The notes under the pieces were generated by a model. The model ran no database searches. It saw nothing but the letters and a program-made list of their open reading frames with translations, and was not told the DNA's origin. The translations under genes were made by a program, and so were the position numbers. Of a stretch of DNA of 64,000 bases, positions 50,873-59,249 are shown piece after piece. The stretch is taken from NCBI RefSeq assembly GCF_029761935.1, contig NZ_CP121699.1, positions 1,240,001 through 1,304,000 of the forward strand, written 5' to 3'. Within the stretch, counting starts at the first letter, position 1; the number at the start of each line of letters is the position of its first letter. The DNA is from Microbacterium testaceum (GTDB taxonomy: Bacteria; Actinomycetota; Actinomycetes; Actinomycetales; Microbacteriaceae).

Positions 50873-52531
50873 TCAGGAGGTCGTGCCCTGCTGGGCGGCG
50901 AGCACGCGGATGCCGGTCGCCACCAGGGTCCACGAGCTGCCGCGACGGCTGTAGAGGCGACCGGTGTCGTCGAGGACGCGGACGCTCGTGCTGCCGGCGG
51001 CGAGAGTCGTCGCGCCGTCCGGTGCCGCGGCCTCGGTGCCCCGGCCCCCCACATTGAGCTCGCGCAGACGGCTGGCGCCGTCGACATCGGCCAGGACTCC
51101 GACCGTGGTGTCATCGAGCCACGCCAGATCGAACGCCCCCTGCTGCGCGAACGACAGCACGTGCGGAACCCCGAGATCCACCTCGCCGCCCTCGCGCTGG
51201 ATGCCGGCCACCCACACCTCGCGCGTACCCGAGACCGTCACGATCGCCGCGACCCGCGTGCCGTCGCGCGAGATCTGCATCGCACTGATCTCGGAGGCAT
51301 CGGGCCACGCGTTGCCCACGTTGCGCGGAACGCCCTCGGCCGTGATGACCCGCAGCTGCGTCGGAGCGGCGCTCGGCACGCTCCAGATCGACCCCTCGGC
51401 GTCGATCGTGGGCGCGATGAGCCCCGAGCGCTCGTCGAGGAGGAAGGTGCGTCCGTCGGCGAGCGCGCTCGCGACGGTGCCCTGCTGCGTGCGGACGGCC
51501 GCCAGACTCCGATCGGCCTCGAGTTCCACCGAGGCCGGCGAGAGCGACTCGATCGCGTCGGAGAGCCCGCCGAGCGACTCGACCGTGTCGCCGGCGAGCG
51601 CGCCGAACGCCCCCGCCGTCGTGAGCACGGCCGGAGAGGGGTCGACGCGCGTGACGCGGACCGACACCTCGGACGCGGGGACGGGAGTGCCCTCGACCGT
51701 CATCTGGACGTCGCTGATCCCCGCAGTGACGAGACTCTTCGACAGCTGGGTCTGCATGCGGTCCAGCGTCGTCCGGTCGAGGCTCAGAGCGGCCCGCGGC
51801 AGCTGCACCTGGGCGACCCCGCTCGACGAGAGCGTCACCGACCGCCCCACCAGGGAGAGCTCGTCGGGGAACGCCGTCTTGACCGCCCCCGCGAGCCACG
51901 CACTCGGCTGACCGTCGACCAGGGCCGTCGCCACCCGGCTGGCCACCAGAGCCCGCGGGAACCAGCGGACGTCGGGGACGATGAAACTCCACGTGGGATC
52001 GAAGTACGCGATGGATGCCGACTGGTAGACGGTCGGGAACACCTCCTCGTACAGCACGACCCCGTCGGGCGCCGAGGTGATGCGCCACTGATCGTCGACC
52101 CGCGCGAGGGTGAACGACAGCGTCTCCGCGGTCCCCGAGGCCGTCGGAGCGTAGGCGCCGTTGGCATCCACTCCCGCCATCGTCGTGAGCGAGACCGTCA
52201 CCCCGGTGCCGTCGGCGTTCGCGGTGGCGCGGCGATCGGCCAGACGGTCGATCGTGACCCGCGCTCGCGGATCCCACTGCGTCCCGGACGCCAGGAACAG
52301 CTTCGCCGTGGCCCAGTCGTCGGCGGGACCGGAGCCGGCGCGGAGGAACCCCTCCACGATCTCGGCGGGAGACGCGTCGTCCTGCGGCCCGTCGGGGACG
52401 AACGCGAAGGCCTGCGTGTCGTCGACCTGCGGGCCGCGACCGGGGTTGACGTACCCGGAGGTCGGCAGGCCCGTGCAGGCGGTGAGCACGAGGACGAGGG
52501 CGAGGCCGACGAAGGCGATAGCGCGTCTCAT
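50873..52531 (-). CDS. lpqB: Lipoprotein LpqB (MtrB accessory)
   Basis: An extracytoplasmic lipoprotein of 552 residues that works with the MtrAB two-component system in controlling cell-wall and division genes. The signal peptide ends in a lipobox LTAC with C19 as lipid anchor. A GerMN domain lies at about 190-320 (MTVEGTPVPASEVSVRVTRV nearby) and a beta-propeller-like C-terminal half follows (RTQQGTVASALADGRTFLLD). Its ATG overlaps the mtrB stop by 4 nt, so mtrA-mtrB-lpqB are [12 protein letters not shown]. The conserved order mtrA-mtrB-lpqB is diagnostic. Confidence 0.93.
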   Translation of the reverse strand: MRRAIAFVGLALVLVLTACTGLPTSGYVNPGRGPQVDDTQAFAFVPDGPQDDASPAEIVEGFLRAGSGPADDWATAKLFLASGTQWDPRARVTIDRLADRRATANADGTGVTVSLTTMAGVDANGAYAPTASGTAETLSFTLARVDDQWRITSAPDGVVLYEEVFPTVYQSASIAYFDPTWSFIVPDVRWFPRALVASRVATALVDGQPSAWLAGAVKTAFPDELSLVGRSVTLSSSGVAQVQLPRAALSLDRTTLDRMQTQLSKSLVTAGISDVQMTVEGTPVPASEVSVRVTRVDPSPAVLTTAGAFGALAGDTVESLGGLSDAIESLSPASVELEADRSLAAVRTQQGTVASALADGRTFLLDERSGLIAPTIDAEGSIWSVPSAAPTQLRVITAEGVPRNVGNAWPDASEISAMQISRDGTRVAAIVTVSGTREVWVAGIQREGGEVDLGVPHVLSFAQQGAFDLAWLDDTTVGVLADVDGASRLRELNVGGRGTEAAAPDGATTLAAGSTSVRVLDDTGRLYSRRGSSWTLVATGIRVLAAQQGTTS

Positions 52532-54207
52532 GTCGTCTTCCTCACTCCCGGACGGGTGGAGATGGGCTGCGTGAGCCCCAGGGCCTCCAGGGCCCCGCCC
52601 TGCTCGTCGTCGGGGACGAGCGGCAGGGGCGAACTGCTGACCGGCTCGCCGGCCCGCGGGAGCGTGAGCACGAAGTTCGAGCCGCGCCCCGGCTCGGACC
52701 AGACCGACAGGGTCCCCCCGTGCAGCTTGGCGTCGCCGAGCGCGATCGACAGGCCGAGGCCCGTGCCGCCGATGGTGCGCACGCGCGAGGGGTCGGCGCG
52801 CCAGAAGCGGTCGAAGACGCGCTCGACGTCGTCGGGCTGCATGCCCAGACCGAAGTCGCGGACGCCGAGGGCCACGGCATCCCGATCACTGTCGACCGAC
52901 ACCACGATCGGGCGTGCCTCCCCGTGCTCGATGGCGTTGCCGAGGAGGTTGCGCACGATCCGGCGCACGCGCCGGGCGTCCATGTCGACCGGGGTGTACC
53001 CGCCCGGCGCGACCAGGCGCACGTCCGAACCGTGCCCCTCGGCGAGCTGCTCCATCGAGAGGATGACGTCTTCGGCGAGGTGGGCCAGGCTCGTCGGCTC
53101 GAGCTCGAGCTGCACGGACCCGGCGTCGTACCGGCTGATCTCGAGCAGGTCGGTGAGCAGCACCTCGAAGCGCTGCACCTGCGCGTGGAGGAGCTCGGCC
53201 GCGCGGCCGGTGGCGGGGTCGAACTCCTCGCGCTGATCGTTGATCATGTCCGCGGCGAGCTTGATCGTCGTCAGGGGCGTCCGCAGCTCGTGGGAGACGT
53301 CCGAGACGAAGCGCTGCTGCACGAGCGAGAGGTCGGCCAGCTCCTTGATCTGCGACTCGATGCTGTCGGCCATCGCGTTGAACGAACGGTTCAGGGTCGC
53401 CAACTCGTCCTCGCCGCGCACCGGCAGACGTACCCCGAGATCACCCGCGGCGAGCTTGGCGCTCGTCTCGGCGGCATCCGCGATCGGGGTCGTCACCGAT
53501 CGGAGGACGAACCACGCGATCGCACCGATCAGCAGGACCAGGACGAGCCCGACCACCCACAGCAGCACCTGCACGAACGCGAGGGTCTGCGAGGCGCTGG
53601 TGAGGTCGTATCCCATGTACAGCTCGTAGGAATCGACCCCGTCCTCGGCGGGGAAACGCAGTTGATGACCGACCAGGATGCCGGGAACCTCACGGCCGTC
53701 GTCGGCGGGCAGCGCCACCGATTGCCACCACTGCAGATCGGGGCTCGACTGCACCTGCGTGCGCAGGGCATCGGTCACCATGCTCGACTCGAAAGCCGGG
53801 GAGATGAAGGGCTGGGGGGCCAGGGGCGAGGGCGGGCCGATGCGGTACAGCGCGATGAGATCGCTCGACGACTGCTGCGACAGGCGCGTCGCGATGCCGT
53901 TCATCAACGTCTGCGCGGCGGCGGGATCGGTCGAGTCGACGGCGGCGTCGAGGGTCGCCTGGGCCGCCGCGGTGGCGCGCTGGGCCTCGAGGAGCACCTG
54001 GTCCTTGCGGGCCGTGAACAGCTCGTTCTGGATGACGAGCGCCATGGCGACGCAGGTCACGAGGATGGTCGCCGCCGTGAGCGTCACCGTCAGCACGATG
54101 GTGCGGAACCGCAGCGAGCGGCGCCACAGGGTGGCCAGGCGGTCGCGCACCACGCGCCAATCCCGCCATCCCCGCACTCGCGGGAGGGTGCGCACCGCCC
54201 CCGTCAT
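52528..54207 (-). CDS. mtrB: Sensor histidine kinase MtrB
   Basis: A membrane histidine kinase of 559 residues. Two transmembrane helices (about 40-62 and 210-232) flank an extracytoplasmic sensor domain; then HAMP (about 235-290, SVTTPIADAAETSAKL), HisKA with the acceptor in VSDVSHELRTPLTTIKLAAD, and HATPase_c (NLLGNAIEHGEARP, DFGLGMQPDDVERVFDRFWR, GGTGLGLSIA). It phosphorylates MtrA. The gene starts 7 nt after mtrA, and its stop overlaps the lpqB start. A proline/glutamine C-terminal tail follows the kinase core. Confidence 0.94.
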   Translation of the reverse strand: MTGAVRTLPRVRGWRDWRVVRDRLATLWRRSLRFRTIVLTVTLTAATILVTCVAMALVIQNELFTARKDQVLLEAQRATAAAQATLDAAVDSTDPAAAQTLMNGIATRLSQQSSSDLIALYRIGPPSPLAPQPFISPAFESSMVTDALRTQVQSSPDLQWWQSVALPADDGREVPGILVGHQLRFPAEDGVDSYELYMGYDLTSASQTLAFVQVLLWVVGLVLVLLIGAIAWFVLRSVTTPIADAAETSAKLAAGDLGVRLPVRGEDELATLNRSFNAMADSIESQIKELADLSLVQQRFVSDVSHELRTPLTTIKLAADMINDQREEFDPATGRAAELLHAQVQRFEVLLTDLLEISRYDAGSVQLELEPTSLAHLAEDVILSMEQLAEGHGSDVRLVAPGGYTPVDMDARRVRRIVRNLLGNAIEHGEARPIVVSVDSDRDAVALGVRDFGLGMQPDDVERVFDRFWRADPSRVRTIGGTGLGLSIALGDAKLHGGTLSVWSEPGRGSNFVLTLPRAGEPVSSSPLPLVPDDEQGGALEALGLTQPISTRPGVRKTT

Positions 54208-54214
54208 GAGGGGA

Positions 54215-54895
54215 TCAGGCCACCGCGCCGGCGCGGTAGCCCACGCCGCGCACGGTCGTCACGATGCGCGGGTTGTCGGGGTCGGCCTCGATCTTGGCGC
54301 GCAGTCGCTGGACGTGCACGTTAACCAGGCGCGTGTCGGCCTTGTAGTGGTAGCCCCACACCTGCTCGAGCAGCATCTCGCGGGAGAACACCTGCTGCGG
54401 CTTCTCGGCCAAGGCGACGAGGAGCTCGAATTCGAGGGGCGTCAGGGCGATCGGGACGTCGCCGCGGCGGACCTCGTGCGCGGCGACGTCGACGACCAGG
54501 TCGCCGATGCGCAGCGTCTCGTCGACGGGGGCCTGCACGGGACGCAGACGCGTGCGGATGCGCGCGACCAGCTCCTTCGGGTTGAAGGGCTTCATGATGT
54601 AGTCGTCCGCACCCGATTCGAGGCCCTTGACCACGTCGGCCGTGTCGGTGCGCGCCGTCAACATGATGATCGGCACGCCGGACTCGGCCCGCACGCGCGT
54701 GCAGATCTCGATGCCGTCGACGCCCGGGAGCATGAGGTCGAGCAGGATGAGGTCGGGACGCTCGGTGCGCCAGGCGTCGACGGCCTGGGCGCCGTCCGCG
54801 CAGAACACCGTGTCGAATCCCTCGGTGCGCAGCACGATGCCGATCATCTCGGCCAGCGCGGTGTCGTCGTCGACCACCAGGATCCGTGAAGTCAT
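54215..54895 (-). CDS. mtrA: Response regulator MtrA
   Basis: An OmpR/PhoB-type response regulator of 226 residues. The receiver domain (about 1-120) has the acidic pocket VVDDDTALAE and phosphorylation site D53 in LILLDLMLPG, with K in IMKPFNP. The winged-helix DNA-binding domain (about 130-226) has LTPLEFELLVALAEKPQQVF and RLVNVHVQRLRAKIEADP. MtrA is essential in most mycobacteria and controls peptidoglycan turnover, division and DNA replication genes. The ATG at 54895 is the family start (MTSRILVVDDD). It heads the mtrA-mtrB-lpqB operon and is divergent from the gene at 55059. Confidence 0.95.
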   Translation of the reverse strand: MTSRILVVDDDTALAEMIGIVLRTEGFDTVFCADGAQAVDAWRTERPDLILLDLMLPGVDGIEICTRVRAESGVPIIMLTARTDTADVVKGLESGADDYIMKPFNPKELVARIRTRLRPVQAPVDETLRIGDLVVDVAAHEVRRGDVPIALTPLEFELLVALAEKPQQVFSREMLLEQVWGYHYKADTRLVNVHVQRLRAKIEADPDNPRIVTTVRGVGYRAGAVA

Positions 54896-55001
54896 TCGGG
54901 TGCAGGTCTTCCGTCTCGAACCCGCTCGGGGACGGGTGGAGCGCCCCGGGTGAGGACGCGTCGTATCGAGAGTAGTCGACCTGCCTGGGCGACAGGGGTG
55001 C

Positions 55002-55024
55002 GTGTCGGGGGTGTGTGACACGAT
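55002..55024 (+). promoter_or_regulatory. Weaker GTGTCGGGG-N8-CACGAT promoter-like site
   Basis: This has the same spacing as the four GYGTCGGAG-N8-TAnnnT sites, with one change in the first box and C for T at the start of the -10. It would give a leader of about 28 nt with a ribosome site for the gene at 55059. Confidence 0.3.
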
Positions 55025-55058
55025 GAGGGCACCGCCATGTGACGAGGAGGGGCCCCAC

Positions 55059-56420
55059 ATGACCGCGTACCCGGCTTGGACACCGGCATCACGACCGGGC
55101 ATCGTCCCGCTGCACCCCTACGGGTTCGGCACGATCCTGGCCCGCTCGTTCGTTGCTCTGCGGCACAACCCCAAGGTGCTGCTGGGGTTCGCGCTCGTCG
55201 TGCAGGCCGTGGCGTACATCCTCGTGACGGTCGCGATCGGCGGGGTGGCGATCGCGAGCTTCTCGCGACTCGACACCGTCGCCCCGGGCAGCGACGAGTT
55301 CGACGCGATCACCGCGGGCTCGGTCGCGCTGACCGGTATCACCGCTCTCGTACTGGGGGTGCTGTCGGGAGCGCTCGGCGTCGTCGTCCAGGGCGTCGTC
55401 GTCGCCGAGGTCGCCCACGCGGTGGTCTCCGAGAAGCCGACCCTGCGGGCCGTCTGGGGCCGCGTCCGCCCGGTGTTCTGGCGGCTGATCGGCTACAGCG
55501 CGCTCACGATCGGCGTCGTGGTGATCGTGGTGGGCGTGCTCGCCGGAATCGTGACGCTGCTGGTGATCGCCGCGACCTGGGTCGGAGCGCTCGTCGGCGT
55601 ACTGTTCTTCCTCGCGCTCATCCCGCTCTCCCTGTGGCTGACCCCGAAGCTGTTCCTCGTCCCCTCGGTCATCATCCTCGAGCAGGCCCCCGTGTTCCGG
55701 GCGATCGCCCGGTCGTGGCAGCTGACCCGGGGGCGCTTCTGGTCGACGCTCGGCGTCATCATCGTGATCTCGATGGCGTTCGGCCTCGTCGCCCAGATCA
55801 TCTCGATCCCCCTCAGCCTCGTGAGCGGGTTGGTGCCGGCCATCATCGCCCCCACGGGCGACAGCGACGTCAGCGCCGTCATCGGGTTCGTTGCCCTGCA
55901 GGTCGTCGGGCAGTTCGGCATCCTCCTCGTCCAGTGCATCGCCCTCGTGGTGCAGTCGACCTCCGCCGTCCTCGTCTACGTCGACGCCCGCATGCGCGTC
56001 GAGGCGCTCGATCACGACCTGCAGTCGTACGTCGAGGCCCGCGACGCCGGTGCCAGCGACCTGAACGACCCCTACCTCGTGGGAGTCGGTCGCGTCGTCG
56101 AGCGCCCCGCCCCCGTGCCGTTCGGCGCCGCCCCCGCGTTCGCGGGCTACGCGCCGCCGGTGGGCACCGCGGGGTACGCCGCACCCGCCGGATACGGCGC
56201 ACCGTCGGCCGGAGGTTACGCCCCCGCGCCGCAGGGGTACGCGCCGCCGCAGGGCCCGCCGGCACCGCAGAGCCCACCGGCGCCCCAGGGCTACGCGCCG
56301 CCGCAGGGACCCGCGGTCCCGCAGGTGCCGGCGCCCGGCGCGACGACCAAGCCCTCGCCGCCCGCAGCGGACCGCTCGCGAACGACGTGGGCCGCCCCCG
56401 GGTCGAGCGAAGACGCGTGA
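55059..56420 (+). CDS. Polytopic membrane protein (glycerophosphoryl-diester-phosphodiesterase membrane-domain type)
   Basis: A 453-residue integral membrane protein with about six to seven helices up to residue 310 and a long proline/alanine/glycine/glutamine tail (about 355-453) with repeats such as QGYAPPQGP. The N-terminal part (PLHPYGFGTILARSFVALRH and the helix-loop-helix after it) is the pattern annotated as GPDPase membrane domain in actinobacteria; no catalytic phosphodiesterase domain is present. GAGGAGGGG precedes the ATG. The stop overlaps the GTG of the DUF4129 gene (GTGA), so it leads a five-gene operon. The tail may tether to peptidoglycan or organise a complex. Confidence 0.8.
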   Translation: MTAYPAWTPASRPGIVPLHPYGFGTILARSFVALRHNPKVLLGFALVVQAVAYILVTVAIGGVAIASFSRLDTVAPGSDEFDAITAGSVALTGITALVLGVLSGALGVVVQGVVVAEVAHAVVSEKPTLRAVWGRVRPVFWRLIGYSALTIGVVVIVVGVLAGIVTLLVIAATWVGALVGVLFFLALIPLSLWLTPKLFLVPSVIILEQAPVFRAIARSWQLTRGRFWSTLGVIIVISMAFGLVAQIISIPLSLVSGLVPAIIAPTGDSDVSAVIGFVALQVVGQFGILLVQCIALVVQSTSAVLVYVDARMRVEALDHDLQSYVEARDAGASDLNDPYLVGVGRVVERPAPVPFGAAPAFAGYAPPVGTAGYAAPAGYGAPSAGGYAPAPQGYAPPQGPPAPQSPPAPQGYAPPQGPAVPQVPAPGATTKPSPPAADRSRTTWAAPGSSEDA

Positions 56421-57070
56421 TCCCCACCGCGCTGGCGGCGGCGTTCCCGCTGCTCCCCGACCCCGACCAGGCTCGCGAATGGGCCGAGCAGGAACTGCGC
56501 GATCCCACCTACCAGGCCGCCGAGCCCACGTTCATCGACCGCATCTCGCAAGCGGTCGGGCGGTTCCTCGAAGACCTCCTGCGCGTCCCTGAAACCGGCG
56601 GATGGGGGCCGTCGGCCCTGATCGTGCTGGGCGTCATCGTGGTCGCCGCGATCATCGTCGGCATCCTGATCTGGGGCCGCCCGCGGCTGTCGACGCGCGC
56701 CACCGAGCCGGCTCGCGCGCTCTTCGACGACGACGATGCGCGCTCGGCCGACGAACTCCGCGCCGACGCCGCCGCCGCCGCCGGCAGAGGCGAATGGGAC
56801 GAAGCGATCGTGCTGCGCTTCCGGGCCGTCGCCCGCGGCCTCACCGAACGCGGGCTCGTCGACCCTCCGCCGGGCGCCACCGTGCGCGCGTTCGCCCGCG
56901 AGACGGCCACCGCTCTGCCCTCGCTCGTCCCCCTGCTCGATCCGGCGGCGACGACCTTCGACGACGTCCGATACCTCCGCCGCCCCGGCACCGCCGAGCG
57001 CTACCGCGCGGTGGCCGATCTCGACGACGCGGCGGTGCGCGCCCGCGCTCTGCCGGTGGCACCCCGATGA
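56417..57070 (+). CDS. DUF4129 domain membrane protein
   Basis: A 217-residue protein with an N-terminal region (LPDPDQAREWAEQELRDPTY, YQAAEPTFIDRISQAVGRFL), one membrane helix (about 62-84, ALIVLGVIVVAAIIVGILIW) and a C-terminal cytoplasmic DUF4129 domain (about 120-205; RFRAVARGLTERGLVDPPPG, RYRAVADLDD). The GTG start overlaps the upstream stop, and the stop overlaps the DUF4350 start. Neighbours DUF4350, MoxR and DUF58 place it in a MoxR-type assembly/chaperone module. Confidence 0.85.
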   Translation: MIPTALAAAFPLLPDPDQAREWAEQELRDPTYQAAEPTFIDRISQAVGRFLEDLLRVPETGGWGPSALIVLGVIVVAAIIVGILIWGRPRLSTRATEPARALFDDDDARSADELRADAAAAAGRGEWDEAIVLRFRAVARGLTERGLVDPPPGATVRAFARETATALPSLVPLLDPAATTFDDVRYLRRPGTAERYRAVADLDDAAVRARALPVAPR

Positions 57071-58245
57071 GCGCGCCGACGGCGACCGCCGCTCCCGTGC
57101 GCTCCCGGCGCAAAGCCGCGCTCGGGTGGGTCGCACTCGTCGTCGGGCTCCTGGTCGTGGCCCTCGTCGGGGGCACCCTCGTCTTCGGCGGATACACGCA
57201 GCGCGCGATCCTCGATCCCGAGTCGGCGGGGCCCGAAGGCAGCCGCGCGGCCGTGCGCGTCCTCGAGCAGCAGGGGGTCACGGTCACCGTCGCCCGTGAC
57301 CGGTCAGCCGCTGAGCGCGCCCTCGCGGGCGGCGGGGCCACCCTCGTCATGCGGGACGCGCCGATGCTGTCGGACGAGGGCCTGCGCGATCTGGCCGGAC
57401 GCGCCGCCCACGTGGTCCTCGTCGAGCCCCGCTCCCGCGCTCTCGACGTCCTCCTCGACGGCTCGGCGCTCGGGGGCTTCTCCGCCGACCTGGCGACGAG
57501 TCCCGAGTGCGCCCTCCCCGCCGCGGCGAACGCCGGAACCGCCCGCGTCGGCGAGCTCCTGCGTCCCGGCGACGGCGTCGACGGGTGCTATCCCGTCGAC
57601 GGCGAGTTCGGACTCCTCCGCTCCGTCGCGGCCGACGGCACGACGGTGACGGCCCTCGACGGTCTCTCGGTGCTGACCAACACCGCTCTCCCCCTCGACG
57701 GCAACGCCGCTCTCACCCTCGGCGTGCTCGGGCAGACCGACTCCGTGGTCTGGTACGTCCCCTCGCTCTCCGACGCGGATCAGGGGACCACCGCCCCCAC
57801 CCTCGGCGACCTCACCCCCGACTGGGTGACGCCCGCCCTGTTGTTGCTGCTGACCGCGGCCCTCGCGGCCGCGATCTGGCGCGGCCGTCGCTTCGGGCCC
57901 CTCGTCGCCGAGCGCCTGCCCGTCACCGTCCGCGCCACCGAGACCACCGAGGGTCGCGCTCGTCTGTACGCCTCGTCCAAGGACGCCGCGCACGCGCTCG
58001 ACGAGCTGCGCCGCGCCGCCCGGTCGCGCCTGGGCCGACTGCTCGGCCTGACCACGCGCACCTCGCCGAACGACGTCGCCGACGCCGTGGCGCAACGCCT
58101 CGGCGCGGACCGCGCCCAGGTGCGCGGCATTCTCGTCGACGACACCCCCCGCACCGACCGCGAACTCGTCGCGGCGGCCGATCGCCTCCGCGACCTCGAA
58201 GAGAGCGTGCGCGCCGCCGTCCGAACCGAAGGGACCACCCGATGA
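57067..58245 (+). CDS. DUF4350 domain membrane protein
   Basis: A 392-residue protein with a membrane helix at about 20-43, an extracytoplasmic DUF4350 domain (about 50-250; GSRAAVRVLEQQGVTVTVAR, HVVLVEPRSRALDVLL, GLSVLTNTALPLDGNAAL) and a second helix at about 255-277 (PDWVTPALLLLLTAALAAAI) before a cytoplasmic tail. The domain has a Rossmann-like pattern seen in ABC-transporter-associated GldG-like proteins. It is [14 protein letters not shown] ATGA overlaps on both sides. The role is unknown, probably as partner of MoxR. Confidence 0.83.
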   Translation: MSAPTATAAPVRSRRKAALGWVALVVGLLVVALVGGTLVFGGYTQRAILDPESAGPEGSRAAVRVLEQQGVTVTVARDRSAAERALAGGGATLVMRDAPMLSDEGLRDLAGRAAHVVLVEPRSRALDVLLDGSALGGFSADLATSPECALPAAANAGTARVGELLRPGDGVDGCYPVDGEFGLLRSVAADGTTVTALDGLSVLTNTALPLDGNAALTLGVLGQTDSVVWYVPSLSDADQGTTAPTLGDLTPDWVTPALLLLLTAALAAAIWRGRRFGPLVAERLPVTVRATETTEGRARLYASSKDAAHALDELRRAARSRLGRLLGLTTRTSPNDVADAVAQRLGADRAQVRGILVDDTPRTDRELVAAADRLRDLEESVRAAVRTEGTTR

Positions 58246-59249
58246 CTGACAGCCCCGAGACCCCCGCAGCCGCGGCCCCCGTCGCGCGCGGCGACGACCA
58301 CGCGGAGCTGCGCGACGCGATGCACCGGGTCCGCCTCGAGGTCGGCAAAGCCGTCGTCGGACAGGACGGAACCATCACGGGCTTGCTCATCGCCCTCCTC
58401 TCCCGGGGGCACGTGCTCCTCGAGGGCGTCCCCGGCGTGGCCAAGACCCTTCTCGTGCGCTCCTTCAGCCGCGCCCTCGGCCTCGACACCCGCCGGGTGC
58501 AGTTCACGCCCGACCTCATGCCCGGCGACGTCACCGGGTCGCTCGTGTACGACGCCCGCGCGGGGAACTTCGAGTTCCGCCCCGGTCCGGTCTTCACCCA
58601 CGTGCTGCTCGCCGACGAGATCAACCGCACGCCCCCGAAGACGCAGGCGGCGCTGCTCGAGGCCATGGAAGAGCGACAGGTGTCGTCCGACGGCGAGAGC
58701 CGCGCGCTCCCCGATCCCTTCCTCGTCGCCGCGACGCAGAACCCGATCGAGCACGAGGGCACCTACACCCTGCCCGAGGCGCAGCTCGACCGCTTCCTCC
58801 TCAAGCTCGTCGTCGACCTGCCCGGTCGCGACGCCGAGGTCGACGTGCTGCGGCGGCACGCCTCCGGCTTCGACCCCCGCCGCCTCGACGACGCCGGTGT
58901 CGCGCCGGTCGTCACGGCGCCGCAGATCCTCGCGGCTCAGCGTGCCGCGGCATCCGTCGCCGTCGACGACGACCTGCTCGGCTACGTCGTCGACCTCGCC
59001 CGCGCGACCCGCCAGAGCCCCTCGGTGCTGGTGGGCGTGAGCCCCCGCGCCTCCACGGGACTGCTGGCCGCGGCCAAGGCCTGGGCCTGGCTGAGCGGCT
59101 ACCCCGCGATCACACCCGACCACGTGCAGACGATGCTCGTGCCCGTGTGGCGCCACCGGATCCGCCTGCGCCCGGAGGCCGAGATCGAGGGCGTCTCGGT
59201 GGATGCCATCCTCACCTCGGTCCTGCAGCAGACCCGCGTTCCCATCTGA
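58242..59249 (+). CDS. MoxR-family AAA+ ATPase
   Basis: A 335-residue AAA+ protein of the MoxR group, which acts as a chaperone for assembling metal- or VWA-containing protein complexes. Walker A: GVPGVAKTLLVR (about 66-77); Walker B: LLADEINRTPPKTQAALLEA (about 122-141); sensor and arginine finger region: DPFLVAATQNPIEHEGTYTL, PEAQLDRFLLK. ATG overlaps the DUF4350 stop, and the DUF58 gene starts in the last bases (TGATG). The partner DUF58/VWA-like protein is the classic MoxR neighbour. Confidence 0.9.
   Translation: MTDSPETPAAAAPVARGDDHAELRDAMHRVRLEVGKAVVGQDGTITGLLIALLSRGHVLLEGVPGVAKTLLVRSFSRALGLDTRRVQFTPDLMPGDVTGSLVYDARAGNFEFRPGPVFTHVLLADEINRTPPKTQAALLEAMEERQVSSDGESRALPDPFLVAATQNPIEHEGTYTLPEAQLDRFLLKLVVDLPGRDAEVDVLRRHASGFDPRRLDDAGVAPVVTAPQILAAQRAAASVAVDDDLLGYVVDLARATRQSPSVLVGVSPRASTGLLAAAKAWAWLSGYPAITPDHVQTMLVPVWRHRIRLRPEAEIEGVSVDAILTSVLQQTRVPI

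Noticed and set aside
49940..53236. About 1100-codon open frame antisense to hpf, comF, lpqB and mtrB
   Set aside because: It spans several real genes and intergenic regions with arginine/proline/serine-rich noise.
55059..56420. Prion-like or secreted repeat protein, from its QGYAPPQGP tail
   Set aside because: The tail follows several membrane helices and such proline/glutamine tails are common in actinobacterial membrane proteins.
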